A stretch of DNA of 64,000 nucleotides, from assembly GCA_023957835.1 (NCBI GenBank), contig JAMLGP010000001.1, positions 427,575 through 491,574 on the forward strand, given 5' to 3'. Source of the DNA: Homoserinimonas sp. GTDB lineage: Bacteria; Actinomycetota; Actinomycetes; Actinomycetales; Microbacteriaceae. The position numbers and the translations under genes were made by a program. Below the pieces are notes generated by a model, which searched no databases, had not been told where the DNA came from, and saw only the letters and a program-made list of their open reading frames with translations. Below are positions 27,696 through 36,024 of the stretch, in pieces (within the stretch, counting starts at the first letter, position 1; every line of letters starts with the position of its first letter).

Positions 27696-30600
27696 ATGTT
27701 CAAAACCTGGCTGTCCTCCCACAAGTCACTTGCGGTCACGATCGCCAGTTCCGTGGCTCTGGTCGCAGTGATTGCGGCCAGTGCCGTGGTGTCAACGGGC
27801 TACCCGGCTCAAAGGCTTGATCTGAATGACGCTTCGGTTTGGGTTTCAAATGGTGACAGCAGGCTCATGGGTCGCACCAACACTCAGGTCATGGAACTGG
27901 ATTCTGTAGTTCAGGGTGAAGGCAGCGAATATCAGGTTGTACAGGACGGATCAACAGTTCTCCGATTTGATCTTGGAAATGGGAAGACCGACATAATCGA
28001 CCCGGCGACATCAACGATCGTTGATAGTGTCCCGATGCCAAGCGTCGAGCCCGGCTTGTTCCTTGCCGGCGCGAATGTAGTCGTGACCGACGGCCATGGA
28101 CAAGTCTGGATCACGCCTTTTTCAGAGTTCAGGCACTTCAATCCTGAGACTCCGGCTACCTACAACCTCGGAGATGGTTCAGTCTTTGAAGTTGGGCCAG
28201 ATGGGCAATTGATTGCCTATTCCCGGATCGCCGGATTGGTTTATCAAATCGATGCCACATCCAGCATCGGTCAGGTGCAAACCCATGAACTTGAACTCGG
28301 AAGCGAGCAAAGTCAGTTCGAAGTTAGCCAGATAGGCGAGAAGAGACTGATTCTTGATACGACCGATTTGAAACTAGCGGCAGATGGGGAAGTATTCGAT
28401 CTATCGCCTTTTGTACCTGCTGGAGCATCGGTTCGGCTGCAGCGTTCAGATCCGAAAGCCGGACAACTGCTAATTGCTTACAGCAGAGGGCTGCTGGCAT
28501 TCGATGGAAACGGCTTTACAACTCTTGAGAGTGGGCGCAGCGGAAATCCGGCACGACCGATCGTTTTGGGTGAGTGCAGTTACGCGGCCTGGAGTGACGG
28601 AGTCGCGTGGCGCAAATGTTCCGGTTCAATCCCGGTAGAGCTGAACCTGGAAGAGATGCCAGTTAATGCGGTCCGACTGGAGTTCGAGCGCAATGGTAAC
28701 CAGCTGGTCCTGAACGACCCGAGGGGAGGCGGGGTCTGGGCAGTGCAGGGCACTGGCGAGCTGATCAATAACTGGAGCGCTCTTCAGAAGGCCAAAGAGG
28801 AGCAGCAGGTAGTGCAGGCGGACGACTTGAACTCCCCGTCCCAATTTGAAAAGCAGCAGCAGCCCCCGGTTGCGGTCGACGATGAGTTCGGTGCCAGACC
28901 GGGCCGAGGGACGATACTTCCGATTCTTCTCAATGACTACGACTCGAATGGCGACGTGCTGGTTGTCTCGAAGGTTGGTCAGGTTTCGGAGTCGGTTGGA
29001 AGTCTCGATCTGGTCAATAACGGACAACAAATCCAGCTCAATCTTGCCGCCAGCGCGAGCGGCCAGTTCAGCTTCAGTTACTCGATTTCAGACGGCAGAG
29101 GCGGAGAAGCAAGCGCAACAGTCAAAATCACCATTCGGACTCCGGAGGAAAACGGGGCACCCGTTCAAGTGCGAAAGTCGAAAACTCTTGTCGCCTCGGG
29201 AGGAAGGGTCTCGACATCCGTACTCGGCGACTGGGTAGATCCGGATGGAGATCCAATCTATCTGTCAGAGGCATCTACCGGAGCACCGGATGCGGTCAGC
29301 TTCCAGCCGCAGGGAACTGTGGTCTTCATAGAAGGCGGCGCCGCAAGCTCCAGTCGGTCAGTTTCTTTGGTGGTTACTGATGGGCTCGCCAGATCGTCTG
29401 GAAACCTGACGATTTCCGTGGGCGCACCAGGGGAAGTGCCGATTATCGCGGAACCGTTCGCAATCCTGACTTACGTCGGTCAGGAGGTTACCGTTCGGCC
29501 CCTGCTTCAGGTCAGGGGAGGCACTGGAGTTATCCGACTCAGCAGCGTTCCAGAACGGACAGGATCGAGTATCGTCTCCAATCTGAGCGCCGGGACGTTT
29601 AGGTTCAGCAGCAACCAGATCAGAACATTCATTATCGATTACGTAGTGACAGACGGCGACCAAACCGCGACCGGAGTGATTCGCATTGATGTTGCTGCAA
29701 CTCCTGATGTAAATTCCAAGCCAATCACTACCCCCAAGACAGTTTTCGTCAAGACGCTCAGTTCGCAAACCATTGACATTGCGGCTACAGACATCGATCC
29801 TGCAGGCGGGGTGCTTCTGGTTTCCGGGGTCGAAGAATTACCTTCTTCAAGCGGAGTCCAGGCAGAGGTGCTTGATCAGCGAGCGATTCGGATCAACTTG
29901 ACCGCGCCGTTGGATTCCGGACCTGTCCGCTTCAGTTATCAGGTCACAAATGGGCTCGCCAGCGCAACGGGAATCGTAACTGTAATTGAGATTCCGAGAC
30001 CCGCGCGGCTTCAGCCTCCAATTGCAAACGATGACAGCGTGTCTGCCAGAGTCGGTGCGGCAATTGACATTCCGGTTCTCGACAACGATATCCAGCCGGA
30101 TGGTGAGCCGCTCAGCCTCGAACCGCAACTAACTACGGAGCTCGGCGGGGACGCAGGGCTACTCTTCGCGTCAGGCAATGTTCTGCGATATCTGGCGCCA
30201 AATACCCCGGGAGATTTCACTGCAACCTATACCGTCAGCGGTCCGGACGGCCAGCGGGCTCAGGCGCAGGTGAAGATTTCGGTGCGGGAGAAAGTCGAAG
30301 CTACCAACCATCCGCCAACCCCGGTAACGGTAGTTGGACGGGTGTTGGCGGGGCAGAAGGTAACCGTAAGGGTTCCGCTAATCGGCATAGATCCGGACGG
30401 GGACTCGGTCCAGTTGATCGGCCAGGAGACCAACCCGGAGAAGGGATCGGTGACTCTCTCAGGCTCTGACAGTTTTGTTTTTGAAGCTGGGGCCTATTCA
30501 GCCGGTACCGACTCCTTCAGCTATACGGTGATCGATGATCTCGGAGCCAGGGCGAGCGGAGTAATCCGAATCGGAATCGCGCCCAAAGGCACAGAAGCCC

Positions 30601-33600
30601 GAAATCCGATTGCGATTCCGGATGAAGTGTCCATCCGCCCCGGCGGAACCGTGACGATTCAGGTTCTAGCCAATGATTCGGATCCCGACGGGAATCCGCT
30701 GACAGTGGTAGCGGTAGAACCGACCAATGACCAGTCTTTGGTCGTCAGCACAGACGGAACCGTGATAACGGCGACTCCGCCTGCAGAGGAGGGCCAATAC
30801 GGTCTGATCTATACGATTCAGAACTCCCTCGGTGGATCCAGCTCGAGCTTCGTGACGATTACCGTAGATCCGAATGCACCGCCTGCGCGGCCGATAGTCA
30901 GCGATACCGTATTGAGCCTCACCGATGTGCTTGATCGCAGCTCGATCGACGTGAATGTGCTTGCCAGCGCATTCTTTGCAGATGGCCCGGTAAGCAGCCT
31001 GAAGGTCTCCCTGCTGAACGAGTTCCGAGGTTCTGCGGTGCTGCTCGCAGATCAGAAAGTGAATGTGACCGTTGAGGATAATCGCCAGATAATCCCGTTC
31101 GCGGTCATGAATCCCAACGATCCGACAGTGGTTGCATATGCCTTCATCTGGGTGCCCGGCTACGACGATGCTCTTCCCCAAATCAATCGAAAGGCTCGAC
31201 CGCTCACGATCGCCAGCGAGTCAACCCTGACCATCGACCTGAACGAGTATGTGATTGCCATCGGAGGAAAGCAGGTGAGGCTTGCCAACCCTGACACTGT
31301 CAAGGCAACTCACTCTGACGATTCGAATCTAGTTGTCGATGACCAGACGCTGAGATTCAGATCTGCGGATAAGTACTTCGGGCCAGCATCGATTTCATTC
31401 GAAGTAACCGATGGCAGCTCGGCAACCGATCCGAACGGAAGGAAGTCTGTACTGGTTCTGTCGATAAACGTGACGCCCAGAGAAAACCAGCCTCCGGTAT
31501 TCAATGGCGCTGTACTGGATTTCGAGCCCGCCCAGGAGAAGGAGATCGATCTTCTTAAGCTGACCAACTACCCCTATCCGGACGATATTGACGAGCTCGC
31601 CTACACGGTGTTGAGTCCGCTTCCGGTCGGATTCAGCTATACGGTCACCGGGCAGTCTCTGACTATCAGGGCAAATCCGGATGCAGTCAAGGGTTCAAAG
31701 ACAGCCTTGATTCTCGGGGTAAAAGACGATCTGTCTGAGGGCAGAGCAGGAAGCATCCAGTTGAACGTAGTCGCCTCAACCAGGCCACTCGCGATTCCCG
31801 CCGCGGATTCATTTATAACTCCGCGTGGAAAGACCACAGTGGTGGATGTATTGGCCAATGACAATGCTACGAACCCGTTCCCGGACCTGCCGCTTACGGT
31901 AGTCGGAATCCGCGGTATTGATGGTGCTTCTCTTCCGCCAGGGGTTAGCGTGACCCCCAGTTCGGATCTTAGGAAGCTTTCCGTTACGGTATCGTCGGAT
32001 GCCGCAGCGCAGGATGTCACTATCCAATATCAGGTATCGGACGCAACCAAAGATCCGGATCGCTTTGTCTGGGGTGCGGTCACACTGCAGATTCAGGATG
32101 TGCCAGACCCGGTAACCGGGGTGAAGGTGAATGCTTTCAGCAATGGAACTCTTCAGGTCGCCTGGAGCCCTGGAGCTTTCAATAATTCACCGATCACTGG
32201 CTACGAAGTAACTACAACTCGGGTCGACACCAACGAAATTTACGGTGTGACGCAGTGCGCGGTGAACAGCGGCTGCTCGATCAGCACCCCTGGGAACGGA
32301 CCTACAAATCAGGTTCGAGTTGGAGTAGTGGCAATCAACTCGATTGGCAAGTCGGAATCCGCGAAGATCGGGTTTCCGGTCTGGTCCGACGTGCTGCCTG
32401 CGGCCCCGGCATCCGTGGTGGCTACTCCGACAAATCTGGCCCCGCTCGGCGGTTCGATGGAAGTCAGCTGGAACGCTGTTTCGGATCCGGTTTCCGGTTC
32501 GCCGGTGATTGGCTACACAGTGCGAATCACCGGTCCGGGAGTCGACTTGTCAAGGCTCGTGCCGGCCGGAACTACTAATCTCACCTTCGAGAACAGCTCC
32601 GCACAATTGAGGCCCGGGACCAGTTATCTGGTGAGTGTATACGCCAGAAACAACGCACAGGTTCTAAGCGAGAGCGCGTGGCTTCGCAATCCTGCGGTTC
32701 CAATTACCGTAGTAGGGCCCCCAAGCCAGACCGCCGGCGGAGTAACCGGGGTTGTCATCAATGCGGCCGGTCACATTCAGATCACGTGGGGCGCAAGCAG
32801 TGCAAATGGATCGCCGAACCTCAGTTATTCCGTCGGTCGATTCCTCTCTACAGATACTTTGCCTGACTCCTGCTCGGTTCCCACTCCAGGGATTAGCGGG
32901 AACCTCCTTGGGGCCCAGACCTGGATCGATGATTCAGTAGCAGATCAGGAGAGTTATCGATATGTGGTCTACGCCGACAATGGCTACTACTGCACTCCGA
33001 CGGCATCAGGTGAAATCCTTACGATGAGACAGCCAGGCAAGGCCAGCGGTTCGATCTCGTTACAGCCCAGAGACTCGGGACAGTGGGACATCCAGGCTGG
33101 GAACGATCTGGAGGTTGCCTCTCTGACCGCAGCAAAGTTTCAGTACTCAATCAACGGCTCTTCAAACTGGCTGGACGTTTCCGAAGGCGATTTCCTGACT
33201 TCGCTGGCTGACGCCTCAGTGTACGGAAATCCTCAAACCGTAACCTTCCGCGGCTGCCGCGATCTCAGCGGGCTTTTCTGTGGAGAAGCCTCTGATCCAA
33301 TGACTCTCACTCCGGTGAACTCTCGGGCGATCATCCTCAGTTGTGTAGTCGGCGAGTCGGTGACGGTAGACCATCCGCTGAATGGCGGGAGCCCCGGCTA
33401 CAGCTATCTGTTCGCATTTGACGCGGGAACGGGATTCGGCGTGTACTCTGGCGATTCGACAGTTCCACCCCCGGTTTTCCCGGACATTAGTCAAGTGATA
33501 GTAAGAGTCAAAGCGGTCGTCGACTTCGGCAGCGGGGCTCCTGACCACCCCGGGAACCCGTATCAGGACTCTCTCTACGCGACCGCAACCTGCACATCCT

Positions 33601-33602
33601 GA
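27696..33602 (+). CDS. giant surface protein with Ig/cadherin-like and FN3 domains
   Basis: A 1968-residue protein. An N-terminal membrane anchor or uncleaved signal (about 12-35) is followed by a beta-rich region (36-370) and a low-complexity Gln/Glu linker. From about 388 to 1465 run roughly ten Ig/cadherin-like modules of the 'tandem-95' type, recognised by recurring 'DD...VLANDSDPDGNPL' and 'FSYTVIDDLGARASG' patterns. Three FN3 modules follow (about 1469-1755), then a ~210-residue C-terminal region with paired cysteines and no known fold to me. No LPXTG sorting signal and no C-terminal membrane helix. It is exported but tethered at its N-terminus. It corresponds by position to the fn3 gene of the bifidobacterial PFNA cluster. 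Confidence 0.85.
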   Translation: MFKTWLSSHKSLAVTIASSVALVAVIAASAVVSTGYPAQRLDLNDASVWVSNGDSRLMGRTNTQVMELDSVVQGEGSEYQVVQDGSTVLRFDLGNGKTDIIDPATSTIVDSVPMPSVEPGLFLAGANVVVTDGHGQVWITPFSEFRHFNPETPATYNLGDGSVFEVGPDGQLIAYSRIAGLVYQIDATSSIGQVQTHELELGSEQSQFEVSQIGEKRLILDTTDLKLAADGEVFDLSPFVPAGASVRLQRSDPKAGQLLIAYSRGLLAFDGNGFTTLESGRSGNPARPIVLGECSYAAWSDGVAWRKCSGSIPVELNLEEMPVNAVRLEFERNGNQLVLNDPRGGGVWAVQGTGELINNWSALQKAKEEQQVVQADDLNSPSQFEKQQQPPVAVDDEFGARPGRGTILPILLNDYDSNGDVLVVSKVGQVSESVGSLDLVNNGQQIQLNLAASASGQFSFSYSISDGRGGEASATVKITIRTPEENGAPVQVRKSKTLVASGGRVSTSVLGDWVDPDGDPIYLSEASTGAPDAVSFQPQGTVVFIEGGAASSSRSVSLVVTDGLARSSGNLTISVGAPGEVPIIAEPFAILTYVGQEVTVRPLLQVRGGTGVIRLSSVPERTGSSIVSNLSAGTFRFSSNQIRTFIIDYVVTDGDQTATGVIRIDVAATPDVNSKPITTPKTVFVKTLSSQTIDIAATDIDPAGGVLLVSGVEELPSSSGVQAEVLDQRAIRINLTAPLDSGPVRFSYQVTNGLASATGIVTVIEIPRPARLQPPIANDDSVSARVGAAIDIPVLDNDIQPDGEPLSLEPQLTTELGGDAGLLFASGNVLRYLAPNTPGDFTATYTVSGPDGQRAQAQVKISVREKVEATNHPPTPVTVVGRVLAGQKVTVRVPLIGIDPDGDSVQLIGQETNPEKGSVTLSGSDSFVFEAGAYSAGTDSFSYTVIDDLGARASGVIRIGIAPKGTEARNPIAIPDEVSIRPGGTVTIQVLANDSDPDGNPLTVVAVEPTNDQSLVVSTDGTVITATPPAEEGQYGLIYTIQNSLGGSSSSFVTITVDPNAPPARPIVSDTVLSLTDVLDRSSIDVNVLASAFFADGPVSSLKVSLLNEFRGSAVLLADQKVNVTVEDNRQIIPFAVMNPNDPTVVAYAFIWVPGYDDALPQINRKARPLTIASESTLTIDLNEYVIAIGGKQVRLANPDTVKATHSDDSNLVVDDQTLRFRSADKYFGPASISFEVTDGSSATDPNGRKSVLVLSINVTPRENQPPVFNGAVLDFEPAQEKEIDLLKLTNYPYPDDIDELAYTVLSPLPVGFSYTVTGQSLTIRANPDAVKGSKTALILGVKDDLSEGRAGSIQLNVVASTRPLAIPAADSFITPRGKTTVVDVLANDNATNPFPDLPLTVVGIRGIDGASLPPGVSVTPSSDLRKLSVTVSSDAAAQDVTIQYQVSDATKDPDRFVWGAVTLQIQDVPDPVTGVKVNAFSNGTLQVAWSPGAFNNSPITGYEVTTTRVDTNEIYGVTQCAVNSGCSISTPGNGPTNQVRVGVVAINSIGKSESAKIGFPVWSDVLPAAPASVVATPTNLAPLGGSMEVSWNAVSDPVSGSPVIGYTVRITGPGVDLSRLVPAGTTNLTFENSSAQLRPGTSYLVSVYARNNAQVLSESAWLRNPAVPITVVGPPSQTAGGVTGVVINAAGHIQITWGASSANGSPNLSYSVGRFLSTDTLPDSCSVPTPGISGNLLGAQTWIDDSVADQESYRYVVYADNGYYCTPTASGEILTMRQPGKASGSISLQPRDSGQWDIQAGNDLEVASLTAAKFQYSINGSSNWLDVSEGDFLTSLADASVYGNPQTVTFRGCRDLSGLFCGEASDPMTLTPVNSRAIILSCVVGESVTVDHPLNGGSPGYSYLFAFDAGTGFGVYSGDSTVPPPVFPDISQVIVRVKAVVDFGSGAPDHPGNPYQDSLYATATCTS

Positions 33603-33643
33603 CCAACCGCAACGATGAAGCCATCCTTAAGAAAGTAGAAATC

Positions 33644-34615
33644 GTGACAATGACTCCGGAGCAAGCCACAGAATTCGCCGAAACGTTCGAACATTTGGTG
33701 TCGAGCGTCGAGCAAGTGCTGCTCGGAAAGGCCTTCGTCATCAAGCTGGCATTGACGGCTTTCCTCAGTCAGGGTCACCTCCTGCTCGAGGACTACCCTG
33801 GAACGGGGAAAACCTCTCTTGCGAGAGCGATTGCCCAGAGCGTGAGCGGAACCAGCAGTCGGATCCAGTTCACTCCGGACTTGCTTCCCGGTGACATCAC
33901 CGGGGTCAGCATCTACGATCAGCATTCCAAAGCATTCGAATTCCACCCGGGACCGGTTTTCGCAAACATCGTTCTTGCAGACGAGATCAACCGGGCCAGC
34001 CCAAAGACTCAGGCTGCGCTGCTGGAGGTGATGGAGGAAGGTCAGGTCACAGTCGACGGAACCACTCACAAGGTTCCCAATCCCTTCATGGTCATCGCCA
34101 CTCAAAACCCAATTGAGCAGGCCGGCACCTATCGTCTTCCCGAAGCGCAATTAGATCGCTTCATTCTCAAGGCATCCATCGGTTATCCGGATCACGCATC
34201 CACACTTCGAATCCTGCAAGAGGTTAGCGCTCGAGCTGGCGAAACAATTCTGAAACCCGTAATCAGTCCAAAGGCGGTACTTGAGCTGGGATCACTTTCA
34301 AGGAGCGTGCACGTCGATCCTTCGATTAGCGATTACGTTTCCAGACTGGTGGATGCGACTCGCAATTCTGATGAAGTGCGTCTTGGTGCGAGCGTTCGGG
34401 CTGCAATCGCTCTGGTTAGAACCGCCAAGACCCTCGCGGCAGCTAGCGGGCGGCATTATGTGATTCCGGACGACGTAAAGGTTCTGGCAGAGCCAGTACT
34501 CGCACATCGTTTGATACTCGACCCGGAGGCGGAGTTTGATGGGGTAACAGCCCCGAGCGTTATCAGCCAGCTATTGCTGGAGACTCCACCTCCCAGCGAC
34601 AGGCAGGCCGTGTGA
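33644..34615 (+). CDS. MoxR-family AAA+ ATPase
   Basis: A 323-residue AAA+ ATPase of the MoxR branch. Walker A 'EDYPGTGKTSLARAIA', 'FANIVLADEINRASPKTQAALLEVMEEGQVT' with Walker B and sensor regions, 'MVIATQNPIEQAGTYRLPEAQLDRF' with the arginine finger region. MoxR proteins act as chaperones, often for metal insertion or for VWA/DUF58 partners. GTG 33644 or ATG 33650 may be the start. The stop overlaps the DUF58 gene by four bases; MoxR-DUF58-transglutaminase is a conserved trio in many bacteria. Confidence 0.93.
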   Translation: MTMTPEQATEFAETFEHLVSSVEQVLLGKAFVIKLALTAFLSQGHLLLEDYPGTGKTSLARAIAQSVSGTSSRIQFTPDLLPGDITGVSIYDQHSKAFEFHPGPVFANIVLADEINRASPKTQAALLEVMEEGQVTVDGTTHKVPNPFMVIATQNPIEQAGTYRLPEAQLDRFILKASIGYPDHASTLRILQEVSARAGETILKPVISPKAVLELGSLSRSVHVDPSISDYVSRLVDATRNSDEVRLGASVRAAIALVRTAKTLAAASGRHYVIPDDVKVLAEPVLAHRLILDPEAEFDGVTAPSVISQLLLETPPPSDRQAV

Positions 34616-36024
34616 GTTCAACCAGGCACAGGAGCAAGTCGCAGGAAGCGGAGGTCAGAACCAGGTCTGGACTGGCCGGTACGAGAACGTCCACTTTCGA
34701 TTCTCTAGAAGGCTTGACGAACGCAAGATCCAGGCTGGTAGGAAACAGAACCGGGATCCTTGCCGATGCGATAGTCGCGATAGTTAAGTTCAGCCGAGAA
34801 GTTCGGGGCGTGGCCAGAAATGTGGCCATTCGAATCTCGGGGGTGATAACTCCGCTTGGCTGGGTGATGCTTGCAGCAGTTCCACTGGCTCTAATCTTCG
34901 GGTATTGGCTCGGATGGCTCGAATTGGTTGCCTTCGGCTGGTGCGGACTGGTGATCATGCTGGTCGCGGGGCTGTATCTGGTGGGCCGGAGTCCCTTTGG
35001 GGTTCGACTTGAGATAGAGCACTCGAGGGTTGTGGTCGGGCAACCCGCGGGCGGCTCAGTTGAGATTTCCAATCCAACCGGACACAGAATTCTGGGGGCA
35101 GAGGTCGAATTGGCCGTGGGAGAGGAAGTTCTCAGCTTCACTCTTCCTTCATTGCCTGCAGCCGGTGTGCATCGCCAGGAGTTCTCTCTTCCGTCGAAAA
35201 AGCGAGGTCTCGCGGTCATCGGCCCGGTGCGCACGATCAGGGCGGATCCGCTTGGAATTATCCGACGAGAATTGGTCTGGACTGGTTCCGAACTCGTTTA
35301 TGTCCACCCGCTTACTATCGGAGTTCCCAGCACTACTACCGGTTTCATTCGCGATCTCGAAGGAAACCCGACGAGGCAGATTTCAAATAGCGACGTTTCC
35401 TTTCACGCCCTTCGCGAATATGTACCGGGAGACGAGCGGCGCTACATCCACTGGAAGAGCACCGCTCGAACTGGAACCCACATGGTTCGACAATTCGAGG
35501 AGACAAGGAGAAGCCATCTGGTCGTCGCACTCAGTCTGGCTGACTCGGACTACGAGAACGACGATGAATTTGAGCTCGCCGTAAGTGTCGCCGGTTCCCT
35601 TGGGGTTCGTGCAATTCGCGACGCAAGAACCGTTTCAGTGGTAGTGGGAGAAAAGACCCCTGAGTTCGCCAAACGAAAGCTCCTGGCAGTAAATCGCCTA
35701 AGCACAATTAGCCGCAGCAGGTTACTGGACGATCTGTCGCTAATTCAGAAATCCGAATCGGCTTTGAATGTTCGGGATATCTCGAGGATTGTGGCTGATC
35801 AGGTTTCAGGGGTATCGATAGCGTTTCTGGTTTGCGGTTCGAAGACGACTCCGGCAGACCTTCGATCGGCATCCGCAAATTTCCCGGTAGATGTAGAAGT
35901 CATTGCAATCGCGTGCAATCAGCTGGTAGTACCGGGCCTGCGCAGCGTTCCCGGTCTAAGAGTCCTCACGGTCGGCTATCTGGAGGACTTGAGAAGGGCG
36001 ATGGCGAGGTCCTCCGCAGCATGA
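34612..36024 (+). CDS. DUF58 domain protein
   Basis: A 470-residue membrane-associated protein. A basic N-terminal stretch of about 80 residues precedes two membrane helices (about 85-130), a beta-rich region and the DUF58 core with 'LREYVPGDERRYIHWKSTARTG' and 'MVRQFEETRRSHLVVALSL', the start of a VWA-like fold. The partner is expected to be the MoxR ATPase directly upstream. The GTG start overlaps the moxR stop and its stop overlaps the transglutaminase-like gene, so the three are translationally coupled. The long basic N-terminus is unusual. Confidence 0.9.
   Translation: MSSTRHRSKSQEAEVRTRSGLAGTRTSTFDSLEGLTNARSRLVGNRTGILADAIVAIVKFSREVRGVARNVAIRISGVITPLGWVMLAAVPLALIFGYWLGWLELVAFGWCGLVIMLVAGLYLVGRSPFGVRLEIEHSRVVVGQPAGGSVEISNPTGHRILGAEVELAVGEEVLSFTLPSLPAAGVHRQEFSLPSKKRGLAVIGPVRTIRADPLGIIRRELVWTGSELVYVHPLTIGVPSTTTGFIRDLEGNPTRQISNSDVSFHALREYVPGDERRYIHWKSTARTGTHMVRQFEETRRSHLVVALSLADSDYENDDEFELAVSVAGSLGVRAIRDARTVSVVVGEKTPEFAKRKLLAVNRLSTISRSRLLDDLSLIQKSESALNVRDISRIVADQVSGVSIAFLVCGSKTTPADLRSASANFPVDVEVIAIACNQLVVPGLRSVPGLRVLTVGYLEDLRRAMARSSAA

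Noticed and set aside
27696..33602. LPXTG-type sortase anchoring of the giant protein
   Set aside because: The C-terminus has neither an LPXTG-like motif nor a membrane helix with basic tail; the anchor is at the N-terminus.
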